Part shown: one piece after another, positions 28,126-37,013 of the stretch
Position numbering within the stretch: position 1 is the stretch's first letter
Layout of the letters: the number at the start of each line of letters is the position of its first letter
DNA from: Clostridium sp. MB40-C1
GTDB taxonomy: Bacteria > Bacillota > Clostridia > Clostridiales > Clostridiaceae
NCBI RefSeq assembly: GCF_030913655.1
Contig: NZ_CP133189.1
Location: forward strand, 434,001-498,000
DNA: 64,000 nt
Reading direction: 5' to 3'
Program-made: the position numbers and the translations under genes
Notes under the pieces: generated by a model
Seen by the model: only the letters and a program-made list of their open reading frames with translations
Database searches by the model: none
What the model was told of the DNA's origin: nothing

Positions 28126-28647
28126 ATGGAAAACAATAGAGGGTATATACATATTTATACAGGAAATGGGAAAGGAAAGACAACAGCTGCACTTGGGTTA
28201 TCTTTAAGAGCTGTATGCTCTGGAAAAAAAGTTTTTTTTGGACAATTTTTAAAAGGTATGAAATATAGTGAGCTTGATGTGGTGAAATATTTGCCTGATT
28301 TTACAATGAAACAATATGGTGCAAAAGGATTTATATGTAGAAAGCCATCACAAGAGGATGTAGAAAGCGCAAGAAAAGGTATTTTAGAAATTAAGGAAGT
28401 TTTGATTAAAGGAGAGTATGATGTAGTTGTATTGGATGAATTAAATATAGCATTGTATTATAATCTTTTTAGTGTAGAAGAAGTTATAGACATTTTAGAG
28501 AGAAGAAAAAATAATGTAGAAGTTGTTATTACAGGGAGATATGCACCTGAAAAACTAATAAACAAGGCAGATTTAGTGACAGAGATGAGAGAAGTAAAAC
28601 ATTATTATAAAGAAGGTGTTGAAGCAAGAATAGGTATAGAAAAATAG
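28126..28647 (+). CDS. cobO: Cob(I)yrinic acid a,c-diamide adenosyltransferase
   Basis: ATP:corrinoid adenosyltransferase of the CobO/BtuR family, which makes the adenosyl form of B12. The 173-residue protein has P-loop GNGKGKTTAALG, GQFLKG, and VVLDELNIAL (Walker B-like), and TGRYAPEKLINKADLVTEM near the end. No other cobamide gene lies in the window, so it may serve salvage. The ATG follows TGGAGG, just after a 15-unit heptamer array. Its stop is 4 bases from the end of the convergent L,D-transpeptidase gene. Confidence 0.95.
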   Translation: MENNRGYIHIYTGNGKGKTTAALGLSLRAVCSGKKVFFGQFLKGMKYSELDVVKYLPDFTMKQYGAKGFICRKPSQEDVESARKGILEIKEVLIKGEYDVVVLDELNIALYYNLFSVEEVIDILERRKNNVEVVITGRYAPEKLINKADLVTEMREVKHYYKEGVEARIGIEK

Positions 28648-28650
28648 AGC

Positions 28651-29379
28651 CTAATCTGTAAGCTCTATGCCTAGTTTTTTATAGAAAGTATGATTTATTG
28701 TATCACTAATAGGAAGTTTATTATCTCTTTGAAATTTATGAACTGTATTTTTTAGATATTCTCCATAAATACCATCAGGAGTTGCTTTGTAGTAACCTTT
28801 GCCTTTAAGAATTTTTTGAATTTCATATATATCAGAACCTCTCATTCCAGGTTTTATAGTTCTAAGGTGTGAACCAAAATTTCCATAATTACCACCCCAA
28901 ATAATTACCTTTGTTCCGATGTGGGTTATTTTATATAAAGACTCTATATCTTTATTTCGCATTCTAATACATCCATGAGAAGAAGCCCACCCTATAGAAT
29001 TAGGGCGGGTTGTACCATGTATACCATATTTCCCCCAGGGAACATTAAGCCCCATCCATCTCCCTCCAAAACCTTCACCCCAAGAACCTTTATTAATTAT
29101 CTTCCAAGTTCCTATAGGGGAAGGAGTAGAAGGTTTTCCACTAGCAATAGTATAAGCTTTGATTATATTTCCATCTTGTAATACATTTAAAGTATTATCA
29201 CAAATATTTATTAGTATTACTATAGGTTTTTTAGAATTATAATCCGTAATTTTGAAAAAACTTGTATTAATATTATTTTTTTTATAGCCTGTGAATATTA
29301 ATATGACTTCCATTATAAGTATAAATGCTAATATTAATAAAAGTTTCAAGAAATTAGATTTAATAATTTTTTTACCCAC
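28651..29379 (-). CDS. L,D-transpeptidase (YkuD) with peptidoglycan-binding domain
   Basis: Predicted wall enzyme that forms or exchanges 3-3 or lipoprotein-type cross-links. A 242-residue protein: N-terminal transmembrane/signal anchor (about 10-29), YkuD domain (about 50-170) with HGTTRP and the catalytic motif SSHGCIRM (Cys nucleophile), then a PG_binding_1 domain (about 178-238, RGSDIYEIQKILKGKGY). Start GTG 29379 with CCAGGAG. L,D-transpeptidases are prominent in clostridial walls; this one is monocistronic. The cobO-proximal 3' end leaves only 3 bases between the convergent genes. Confidence 0.93.
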   Translation of the reverse strand: MGKKIIKSNFLKLLLILAFILIMEVILIFTGYKKNNINTSFFKITDYNSKKPIVILINICDNTLNVLQDGNIIKAYTIASGKPSTPSPIGTWKIINKGSWGEGFGGRWMGLNVPWGKYGIHGTTRPNSIGWASSHGCIRMRNKDIESLYKITHIGTKVIIWGGNYGNFGSHLRTIKPGMRGSDIYEIQKILKGKGYYKATPDGIYGEYLKNTVHKFQRDNKLPISDTINHTFYKKLGIELTD

Positions 29380-29491
29380 ATAAATACTCCTGGAATATTG
29401 ATATATATATTATTATTATGCACTTCGGATTGATAATAGGATAAATGTTTACAAATCCATTAACTCTTAAACAAAAGGTTCAAATTAAATA

Positions 29492-29520
29492 ATGACATAA
29501 ATTCCATAATAAGGTATAAT
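29492..29520 (+). promoter_or_regulatory. SigmaA-like promoter for the DUF4912-GH57 operon
   Basis: ATGACA at 29492-29497 and TATAAT at 29515-29520, spacer 17. The transcription start predicted near 29527 excludes the ATG at 29519 and supports the ATG at 29555 as translation start. Confidence 0.65.
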
Positions 29521-29554
29521 GGAACTAAATTATTTTGATGGGGAGAGAGTCTTT

Positions 29555-29938
29555 ATGAGTTTTTATGATAAATCATCAATAGTTTTAATGGTGCAGAATC
29601 CTTATACAGTTTTTTGCTATTATAATATTTCTGATTCAGATATAAAAAAGATTCAAAATCTATATGGCAAAGATTCATGGGAAACTTCAAAGCCTATTTT
29701 AAAGGTATATGAAATTTGTGACAATACAGAAGAAGACATTAGCACTATTTATTTAGATCCTTTTGCTGATAATTGGTATGTAAATTTAAACAAAGATGAC
29801 ATGAAAATAAAGGTTGAAATTGGAAGGATTTTAGATGAGAAAGATGAGATTATTTTAGCGGTTTCTAATGTTGTAAAAACTCCAAAAGGTAAGGAATCAG
29901 AAAATAGTCAGGTTCTTTATATTGATACAAGCCTATAG
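29555..29938 (+). CDS. DUF4912 domain-containing protein
   Basis: A 127-residue cytoplasmic protein of the DUF4912 family: VLMVQNPYTVFCYYNIS at the N-terminus, then alternating strands (LKVYEICDN, WYVNLN, IKVEIGRI). The fold resembles an all-beta, possibly carbohydrate-related module. ATG 29555 with GGGGAGAG is preferred over 29519, which would lie in front of the predicted transcript start. It sits about 90 bases before the GH57 branching enzyme gene on the same strand, and these families often co-occur, so a role in glycogen-type polysaccharide metabolism is inferred. Confidence 0.8.
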   Translation: MSFYDKSSIVLMVQNPYTVFCYYNISDSDIKKIQNLYGKDSWETSKPILKVYEICDNTEEDISTIYLDPFADNWYVNLNKDDMKIKVEIGRILDEKDEIILAVSNVVKTPKGKESENSQVLYIDTSL

Positions 29939-30030
29939 AAAACTTTCAGAAAGCCTTAGAATCAATTATATTGCAATAAAGATGGTGTAAAATGAGCTAT
30001 GAAAAATAGAAATAAAAAGGGGGAAGAAAG

Positions 30031-31608
30031 ATGGAAAAAGGATATGTTTCACTAATTCTTCATAGTCATCTACCTTATGTAAGACATCCTGAGGCAGAAG
30101 ATGCACTTGAGGAAAGGTGGTTTTTTGAAGCAATAAATGAATGCTATATACCTCTTATAAATGTTTATGACAATCTGCTGAAAGATAAAATAGATTTTAA
30201 GATTACAATGTCTATAACGCCACCGCTTATGTCTATGCTTGAAGATGAGTACTTAAATAAAAGATATCTTGCTTACATAAAATCATGTATAGAACTTTCA
30301 GGAAAAGAAGTAATAAGAACAAAAAGAGAGAAAAAATTGAATAAAGTTGCAGTTTTTTATAATAAAAGATTTAAAAAGACTTTAAGTACATATAAAAAAT
30401 ATGGTTGTAGATTGATGAATGCATTTAAAAAATTTGATAGAAGTGGACATCTTGAAATTATAACTTGTTCAGCAACTCATGCACTGCTTCCTTTGTTAAC
30501 AGTAAACCCGGAAGCTGTACGAGCTCAAATATCTGCAGCAGTTCAGTCCTACACAGAATGTATAGGTCATAAACCAGAAGGAATATGGCTTCCAGAATGT
30601 GCTTATTGTAGTGAGCTTGATGATATATTAAAGGAGAATGGATTAAAATATTTTATTTTAGAAGATAAGGGAGTTTTAAATGCTTCGCCTAGACCTTTAT
30701 ATAAAACTTATGCTCCAATATGCACTTCTAATGGAATATGTGCTTTTGGAAGGGACATGGAATCTTCAAAGCAAGTTTGGAGCAGCTATATGGGGTATCC
30801 TGGAGATGTAAACTATAGGGAATTTTATAGGGATTTAGGTTATGATGCTCCTATGGAATATATAGCTCCTTATATAAATAGGTCGGGCATAAGAGTTGAT
30901 ACAGGCATTAAGTATTATAGAATAACAGGTAATACAGAGCAGAAAGAGTATTATAATAGAGAAGAAGCTTTAAATAAAGCAAAAGAGCATGGAAAACATT
31001 TTTCTAAAGGAAGAAATGAGTTAATAAATTTGATTAGTAAAGATATGGAGGTACCTCCTATAATAATATGTCCTTATGACACTGAATTATTTGGACATTG
31101 GTGGTTTGAAGGACCAGATTTTATAGAAGAATTTATGAGACAAGCAAGCAAAAAAACTAATGATTTTAAATTAACTACTCCTTTAGAGTATATAAATAAA
31201 AATTCAATTATTCAGTGTTGTAGTCCAGCTGCTTCTAGTTGGGGAGAAAATAGTGATTATTCTGTATGGCTAAATCAATCAAATCATTGGATATATAGGA
31301 GATTACATGAATGTGAACAGTTAATGATAAAGCTTGCTAATAGTAATAAAAAACCGCGTATTATCAAAAAAAGAGCTTTAAACCAGGCAGCAAGAGAACT
31401 TATGTTAGCAGAATCTTCTGATTGGCCTTTTATAATTAAAAATAATACTACTGTAGAATATGCAATAAGAAGAGTTAATACTCATGTAGATAGATTTAGA
31501 AAGCTTTATTCGGATATAACTAAGAATAAAATAGATAATGAATGGCTTTCAAAAATAGAGCAGCTAGATAATATATTTCCTTCTATAGACTATAAAATTT
31601 ATAAATGA
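30031..31608 (+). CDS. GH57 1,4-alpha-glucan branching enzyme (DUF1957)
   Basis: A 525-residue glycoside hydrolase family 57 protein. It starts with the family block SLILHSHLPYVRHPE; the nucleophile is Glu about 189 in GIWLPECAY, and the acid is Asp about 350 in CPYDTELFGHWWFEG. The C-terminal DUF1957 helical domain (about 420-520) marks the branching-enzyme subgroup rather than alpha-amylase or amylopullulanase. Start ATG with GGGGGAAG. No other glycogen genes (glgA, glgC, glgP) lie in the window. A terminator follows at 31625. Confidence 0.9.
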   Translation: MEKGYVSLILHSHLPYVRHPEAEDALEERWFFEAINECYIPLINVYDNLLKDKIDFKITMSITPPLMSMLEDEYLNKRYLAYIKSCIELSGKEVIRTKREKKLNKVAVFYNKRFKKTLSTYKKYGCRLMNAFKKFDRSGHLEIITCSATHALLPLLTVNPEAVRAQISAAVQSYTECIGHKPEGIWLPECAYCSELDDILKENGLKYFILEDKGVLNASPRPLYKTYAPICTSNGICAFGRDMESSKQVWSSYMGYPGDVNYREFYRDLGYDAPMEYIAPYINRSGIRVDTGIKYYRITGNTEQKEYYNREEALNKAKEHGKHFSKGRNELINLISKDMEVPPIIICPYDTELFGHWWFEGPDFIEEFMRQASKKTNDFKLTTPLEYINKNSIIQCCSPAASSWGENSDYSVWLNQSNHWIYRRLHECEQLMIKLANSNKKPRIIKKRALNQAARELMLAESSDWPFIIKNNTTVEYAIRRVNTHVDRFRKLYSDITKNKIDNEWLSKIEQLDNIFPSIDYKIYK

Positions 31609-31624
31609 TTATTTAAAAATGGAT

Positions 31625-31665
31625 AAAAAGTCTCTGAAAACTTTAAATTTGCAGAGACTTTTTAA
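31625..31665 (+). terminator. Terminator after GH57 gene
   Basis: AAAAAGTCTCTG at 31625-31636 pairs with CAGAGACTTTTT at 31652-31663, with a 15-base AT-rich loop. Confidence 0.9.
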
Positions 31666-31781
31666 TATGTTAATGACTTTTTATTTTTTATATTATAATT
31701 TATAATACTTTATGAAGGAGTATGTTTATCTCATGAGTAATGTTAGTATATATTAAGAGTTTAATTTGAAAAGGAGAGTTT

Positions 31782-33035
31782 ATGAATAAAAACATTTTTG
31801 ATTTAAAGAAGCATAGGTTGACCAATGGATTAACTATTGTGACAATAAAAAAAGATACCCAGTTGGCTGCTTTAAATGTAGGTATAGAAATAGGTTCTAT
31901 GTATGAAAAAACTAGTGAAAAAGGTATTTCTCATTTTGTAGAACATATGTTATTTAAGGGAACAAAAAGTAGAACAAATGAAAAATTAAATGAAGAGCTA
32001 GAGCAAAGAGCAGGGGAGTATAATGCTTATACAGATTATGATTGTACTGTTTATAGTATGACTGTTTTAAAAGAGGAGTTAGAAGCTTCAATAGAATTAG
32101 TAAGTGATATGATTCAAAATTCAGTTTTCCCAAAAGAAGAAATTGAAAAAGAAAGAGGAGTAATTTTATCAGAAATAAGGACAAGCAAAGATGATGTAGA
32201 AGACTATAGTTATAAAAAGACTATGGAATGTGCGTTTAAAAAGAGTTCAATTAGAATTGAAACTATAGGGACTAAGAATACTGTGAAGAGATTCAGAAGG
32301 GAAGATTTAATAAATTTTTATAATACTTATTATGTACCTAATAATGCTTGTATAACTTTAGTTTCGGCTTATTCTCATGAAGAAGCATTTAAATTAATAG
32401 AAAAGTATTTTAAAGATTGGAAGAATAAAGAGTTTAGAAAAGAAAAAGTGATAGTAGAAAATAATATACCTATTAAAAAGGTTTCATATAAGCAGGATAT
32501 AGAACAAAGCACTATATTATATTTATATACTTTTCACAATTTAAATAAAGAAGAAGAATTAGCCCTTAGAATTCTTAATTATAAATTTGGAGAAAGTGCG
32601 AATTCAGTGCTCTTCAGAAGATTAAGAGAAGAAAAAGGTTTAGCATATGATATTTATTCTGAGATGGACTTGGATAAGTATGTTAAGATACTTACTATAT
32701 ATACAGGGGTTAATGATGAAGATGTTAATGAAGCATTAGATACAATAAATAAATCGATAGAAGATATAAAAAATGAAAAAATAGTTGTAGATGAAAAAAG
32801 TGTAATGCTTATGAAAAAGGTATTAAAAACAGCTGTAGCAAGTACATTAGAAGATTCTACGCAGATAAGCGACTATATACTTCATCAAATTATAGATAAA
32901 AAAGACATATATGAATTTATTGATGATATGAAGGAAATGGAAAAATTAGAAAGTAAGCATATATATGAAGTTGCAAGAAAGGTGTTCAAAAATCCAACTA
33001 TACACATTTTATTATCCGAAAAGAGTGAGGAATAA
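31782..33035 (+). CDS. M16-family zinc metalloprotease (pitrilysin type)
   Basis: A 417-residue M16 peptidase with the inverted zinc motif HFVEH (HxxEH) followed by MLFKGT, the downstream Glu in a EEIEKERGVILSEI segment, and the C-terminal R/Y motif region (FRRLREEKGLAYDIYSE). It resembles processing peptidases such as Bacillus MlpA/YmxG; the natural substrate is unknown. ATG 31782 with AAAGGAG. The stop overlaps the recX start by one base (TAATG), so the two genes are coupled. Confidence 0.93.
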   Translation: MNKNIFDLKKHRLTNGLTIVTIKKDTQLAALNVGIEIGSMYEKTSEKGISHFVEHMLFKGTKSRTNEKLNEELEQRAGEYNAYTDYDCTVYSMTVLKEELEASIELVSDMIQNSVFPKEEIEKERGVILSEIRTSKDDVEDYSYKKTMECAFKKSSIRIETIGTKNTVKRFRREDLINFYNTYYVPNNACITLVSAYSHEEAFKLIEKYFKDWKNKEFRKEKVIVENNIPIKKVSYKQDIEQSTILYLYTFHNLNKEEELALRILNYKFGESANSVLFRRLREEKGLAYDIYSEMDLDKYVKILTIYTGVNDEDVNEALDTINKSIEDIKNEKIVVDEKSVMLMKKVLKTAVASTLEDSTQISDYILHQIIDKKDIYEFIDDMKEMEKLESKHIYEVARKVFKNPTIHILLSEKSEE

Positions 33036-33880
33036 TGAAAAAGGTCATAACTAAAATAGAGATTCAAAAAAAAGATAAAAACAGAGTAAATGTGTTTTTA
33101 AATGAGGAATTTGCTTTTGCATGTAGTACAGAGCTAATTTATTGTCATAGGCTTGAAAAAGGTAGAGAAATAGATGTAAATGTACTAAAAGAGATAATAG
33201 AAGAAGACAATTATATAAAAGCTAAAAATTCTGCTTTAAGATTTATAGAAAAAAATTATAAAACAGAAAATGAAGTTTTTGCAAAACTTACTAAGTTGGA
33301 GTATAATAGTAAAACTTCTTCTAGAGTTATTAAATTTTTAAAGGAATATGGTTTTGTAGATGATATAAGATACACTGACATGTTTATAAGAGAAAAAATT
33401 AAATCTTGGGGAAAAAGTAAAATAGAATATATGCTTATAAAAAAAGGAATTCCCCAGGAAATAATAAATGAAGCTTTAGATAAAGTAACATATGATTCTC
33501 AATTAGAAATTGCTGAAAAATTAGGAGAAAAGAAGTATTATATTATTATAAAGAGTGAAAAGGATGAGAAAAAAATTTATAATAAAATATCAAATTATCT
33601 TTTATCTAAAGGGTATGATTATAGTATAATAAATAGTGTTTTAAAGAAGATTATTCAGCTTTATGAAGTGACTAAATCACAAAATAAAGAATTAACTCAA
33701 AAATATGATATAGATGATATAGATGAATTAAGGAATACTGCAATGAAAAGATACAATATAATAATAAAATCTGAAAAAGATAATGTTAAAATATATAGAA
33801 AATTAGGGCAGTATCTACTTCGAAGAGGATATCAATGGGAAGAAATTAAAAGAGTACTTAAGGAACTTATAGAAGACTAA
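33035..33880 (+). CDS. recX: Regulatory protein RecX
   Basis: Inhibits RecA filament growth. A 281-residue, mostly helical protein; RecX repeats are visible (SALRFIEKNYKTENEVFAKL, FLKEYGFVDDIRYTDMFIREK, IEYMLIKKGIPQEIINEAL), and a second pair of repeats near the C-terminus (YNIIIKSEKDNVKIYRKLGQYLLRRGY). It is longer than E. coli RecX (166) but near Bacillus RecX (264). It overlaps the M16 gene by one base. recA itself is not in the window. Confidence 0.93.
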   Translation: MKKVITKIEIQKKDKNRVNVFLNEEFAFACSTELIYCHRLEKGREIDVNVLKEIIEEDNYIKAKNSALRFIEKNYKTENEVFAKLTKLEYNSKTSSRVIKFLKEYGFVDDIRYTDMFIREKIKSWGKSKIEYMLIKKGIPQEIINEALDKVTYDSQLEIAEKLGEKKYYIIIKSEKDEKKIYNKISNYLLSKGYDYSIINSVLKKIIQLYEVTKSQNKELTQKYDIDDIDELRNTAMKRYNIIIKSEKDNVKIYRKLGQYLLRRGYQWEEIKRVLKELIED

Positions 33881-33905
33881 GGTTTATGATAAAGGAGGTG
33901 ATTGT

Positions 33906-35060
33906 ATGAATAAAAATCCAGTAGATGCGGCTTTAATATTAGTATTTTTATATCCATTATTAAAAGGATTCCTATTAAAATTTTCTTCGAAAAATATGAA
34001 GAGTGATATAGAAGAAATAGGAGGATATATTTCTTTTATAATAGGAGTAATTTTGGGTACTTATTTTACTAAAAAAATATTTATGATTCATCAAGATGAA
34101 GTATATGCTAAAATATATAACAATATCCCAGAACAGGTTATTTCTGCATTAGAAAGTAAACCGATCTTAATTTATGTTTTAGTTATGCCTATTATAATAT
34201 TTTTAATTTATAAGATTATTCAAATAGTAATTGATCTTATAAATAGTATAACTTTATATCCATTATTAGATGGTATAGAAGATTTACTAAAAGGAAAAAG
34301 TGGCTTCGTTAAAAGGATTATAGGTTTATTATTCCAACTTCCTAAAGGTATATGTTATATAATTCTTTTAGCTTTAGTTTTAAATGTACTTGCTATAATA
34401 GGTGTTAATGATGCATATAATGGTAAACTTAATGAGTCGAAAGTATATGGTCACATATGTAAGAACATTATAAACCCAATAACAAATTCTAAACTTGCTA
34501 AAAAGATTCCTAATGTAATAAACGACTCTTTTAAAATAGTTATAAAGAATTCTGAAGACCAACCTGGAAACGAGGCTGGAAAAACTATTGTTTATTATAA
34601 TGGTATAACTTTGTCTGAAGGTATAAAATCTAATGAGGAAATAGATAGCTTTTCTAGAGAACTTGTTAAAAATAAAAAAACATCAAAAGAAAAGGCAAAA
34701 ATTATATATAACTGGGTAGGGCAAAATATAGAATATGATTATGATAAAGTGGACAAGATTTTGGATAATGATTTTACTATAAAATCAGGTGCTATAAATA
34801 CATTCAATACAAAAAAAGGGATTTGTTTCGACTATTCATGTCTTTATTCAGCTATGTGCAAAGCCAATAATATAAAAGTAAGAATTGTGACTGGAGAAGG
34901 ATTTAATGGATCAAATTGGGTCAGCCACGCTTGGAATGAGGTATATATAAGTGAGGAAAATAGATGGATAAATGTGGATACCACTTTTTATAAGGGTGGA
35001 AATTACTTTGACAGTTCTATTTTTAAGCTTGACCATAAAAATACAAAGGTAGCTGGATAA
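33906..35060 (+). CDS. CvpA-like membrane protein fused to transglutaminase domain
   Basis: A 384-residue protein. The N-terminal half (about 1-170) has about four hydrophobic helices, starting NPVDAALILVFLYPLLKGF and resembling the CvpA family. The C-terminal half (about 235-370) is a transglutaminase-like domain with Cys about 307 in KKGICFDYSC, His in SHAWNEVYI and Asp in WINVDTTF, so a complete Cys-His-Asp triad. Such proteins may be extracytoplasmic proteases or cross-linkers. AAAGGAGG precedes ATG 33906. It follows recX by 25 bases and precedes the GHKL kinase gene by 39. Confidence 0.87.
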   Translation: MNKNPVDAALILVFLYPLLKGFLLKFSSKNMKSDIEEIGGYISFIIGVILGTYFTKKIFMIHQDEVYAKIYNNIPEQVISALESKPILIYVLVMPIIIFLIYKIIQIVIDLINSITLYPLLDGIEDLLKGKSGFVKRIIGLLFQLPKGICYIILLALVLNVLAIIGVNDAYNGKLNESKVYGHICKNIINPITNSKLAKKIPNVINDSFKIVIKNSEDQPGNEAGKTIVYYNGITLSEGIKSNEEIDSFSRELVKNKKTSKEKAKIIYNWVGQNIEYDYDKVDKILDNDFTIKSGAINTFNTKKGICFDYSCLYSAMCKANNIKVRIVTGEGFNGSNWVSHAWNEVYISEENRWINVDTTFYKGGNYFDSSIFKLDHKNTKVAG

Positions 35061-35099
35061 ATTTAATATTAAAATAAAGATTAAGTTTAGGAGAACAAT

Positions 35100-36464
35100 A
35101 TGGTGATAGAGAAATTTGCAAGTAAAGTTTTTGTTTCATTTTTAGAAGCGATACCGATTCTATTAATGTACTTAAAGATTGTTCAAAAGGAATATTATTT
35201 AAAGAAACATAAAGGAAGAATGATATTATTTGTAATAATGCACGCTGTTTTTGCTTCATGGGCATTTATTAGTTTTCCTAAAGGTGAGCATACTATTGCA
35301 ATAATTGGATCTTTAATAATAGTATTATCTATATTGACTTCTACATTGTTAAAACATTCTATTATAGCTGTATTAATATCAATAATATACATATTAAGTA
35401 TTGAATTAGTCTGTATTTCTATTTTTTCTATGTGTGTTGGGGAAAATAGTATATTACTATTAAATAATATTAAAGCAGATATTATTTTTTCTATAGTATT
35501 GAATTTTATAAGATTAGGAGTTTTAGCAATTATTTATAAAGTCAATATAACCTTTATAAAATTAAATTCAAGAGATGAAGAAGATACTATAACTTCTTAT
35601 TGGATTCTCGGTATTGCTATTATGTTAGTTTATATCTCAAGTATGAATATTATTATTAGTAACAAAGTAAATATTGTATTATATCAAGTTATTTTAATTT
35701 TTATGTTTATGTTTTTTGTTATTATAGGAGTTATAGATTATAAAAAGAGAATAGATCTAAATAAAATAAGAAATAAGTTTGAATTAAAAAAGGAGTATGC
35801 TAATAACCTTGAAAGTATTATAGATATTATAAGAAGAGAAAAGCATGATTTTGCAAACCATATAAATACAATTTATGCTATGTGTGTGCTAAATAAACCT
35901 AATACTCTTGAGCATATAAAAGAGTACCTGCAAAGAACTACTAATAATTTAGAATCATCGTATAAGTTTTTTGATACTGGAAATAACTACATAGATGGAT
36001 TGATTGCTATGAAAAGTAATTATGCTCTAGAAAATGACATCTACTTAGACGTGGAATTTGATGAGTCTTTAGAAGTGGTACGTGTTGAGGACAATGATTT
36101 AGTAGGGATTATAAGTAACATTTTAGATAATGCATTTCAAGCATTTAATCAAGGAAACCATGAAGGAAAAAAGATAGTATCTACATATGGATATGTTGAA
36201 GATAATAAGTATTATCTATGCATAGCCAACAATGGGCCAATGATTCCTGAGGAATCGGCAAAGAAAATATTTGAAAAAGGTTTTTCTACTAAAAAGAATC
36301 AGAAAAAAGATCATGGGTTTGGATTATATATTGTTAGGAACCTTGTAAGAAAAAATGGAGGGGACATATCTTTAATAAGTTCTTTAAAAGAGACTGAATT
36401 CTTAATTGAATTTAAGTTAAAAGAGGAATATTGTAGAAAAGATCTTAGCGAAAACCTTAAATAA
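35100..36464 (+). CDS. GHKL-domain sensor histidine kinase (AgrC-like)
   Basis: A 454-residue membrane kinase. About five to six hydrophobic helices fill the N-terminal 210 residues; the cytoplasmic part has a dimerisation helix with REKHDFANHINTIYAM (His in HDF), then an ATPase domain with NILDNAFQAF and DHGFGLYIV. This is the HPK10/AgrC architecture, which usually senses peptides and pairs with a LytTR regulator, yet no response regulator is next to it. ATG 35100 with AGGAG. It may be co-transcribed with the CvpA-transglutaminase gene. Signal and partner are unknown. Confidence 0.88.
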   Translation: MVIEKFASKVFVSFLEAIPILLMYLKIVQKEYYLKKHKGRMILFVIMHAVFASWAFISFPKGEHTIAIIGSLIIVLSILTSTLLKHSIIAVLISIIYILSIELVCISIFSMCVGENSILLLNNIKADIIFSIVLNFIRLGVLAIIYKVNITFIKLNSRDEEDTITSYWILGIAIMLVYISSMNIIISNKVNIVLYQVILIFMFMFFVIIGVIDYKKRIDLNKIRNKFELKKEYANNLESIIDIIRREKHDFANHINTIYAMCVLNKPNTLEHIKEYLQRTTNNLESSYKFFDTGNNYIDGLIAMKSNYALENDIYLDVEFDESLEVVRVEDNDLVGIISNILDNAFQAFNQGNHEGKKIVSTYGYVEDNKYYLCIANNGPMIPEESAKKIFEKGFSTKKNQKKDHGFGLYIVRNLVRKNGGDISLISSLKETEFLIEFKLKEEYCRKDLSENLK

Positions 36465-36496
36465 AATTGATTTATTCAATTTTATTTAAGGTTTTT
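36451..36496. terminator. Bidirectional terminator between convergent genes
   Basis: A nearly perfect stem of about 20 bp (AAAACCTTAAATAAAATTGA, 36451-36470, with its complement ending 36496) spanning the stop codons of the GHKL kinase and the TPR gene; T-run on the + side, A-run on the left. Confidence 0.9.
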
Positions 36497-36829
36497 AATT
36501 ATTAAGTTTATAGCTTTTTCACACTCATAATCATTATTATCTAAAGCCCAAGCTGTATTAAAGTATATTAGGGCTTTCTTTGTATTTTTTAACATAGCAT
36601 GACAATAGCCTAAATTAAAAAAGTACCTGCTGTCCGCTTTACTTTTTAAAGCTTCTTTTAAAAGGGGAATAGCATTATCATAATCTTGCAACTTAATAAA
36701 GCATACAGCAGTATTATATAAAGATGCAGTTTCATTTTCTTTAATGGCAATAGCTTTTTTATAGATATCTATAGCTTTTTTATATTCTTTATCATTATAT
36801 AGATTATTTGCTTTTTCAAAGTAACTCAT
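36482..36829 (-). CDS. Tetratricopeptide repeat protein
   Basis: A 115-residue helical protein made of three TPR units, readable as ALYNTAVCFIKLQDYDNAIP and YFFNLGYCHAMLKNTKKALIY with preceding ANNLYNDKEYKKAIDIYKKA. TPR proteins mediate protein contacts; the partner is unknown. ATG 36829 with GGGAGG upstream is the start, not the ATG at 36844 which lies before that site. Single gene on the minus strand. Confidence 0.86.
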   Translation of the reverse strand: MSYFEKANNLYNDKEYKKAIDIYKKAIAIKENETASLYNTAVCFIKLQDYDNAIPLLKEALKSKADSRYFFNLGYCHAMLKNTKKALIYFNTAWALDNNDYECEKAINLIIKNLK

Positions 36830-37013
36830 GTATAAACCTCCCAATTACTAAACTATTTAGATTATTGTCTGATTATATTAAAAATATTCAATTTGTAATC
36901 AAGTAATAACCAAAAAAATAATTTATCTCATAATTTATAAGTAAAATAAATTATGAGATAACATAAAATCAATAATTTGTAAAAATATATTTTTTGTTTC
37001 GAAAGTTGAGTTA

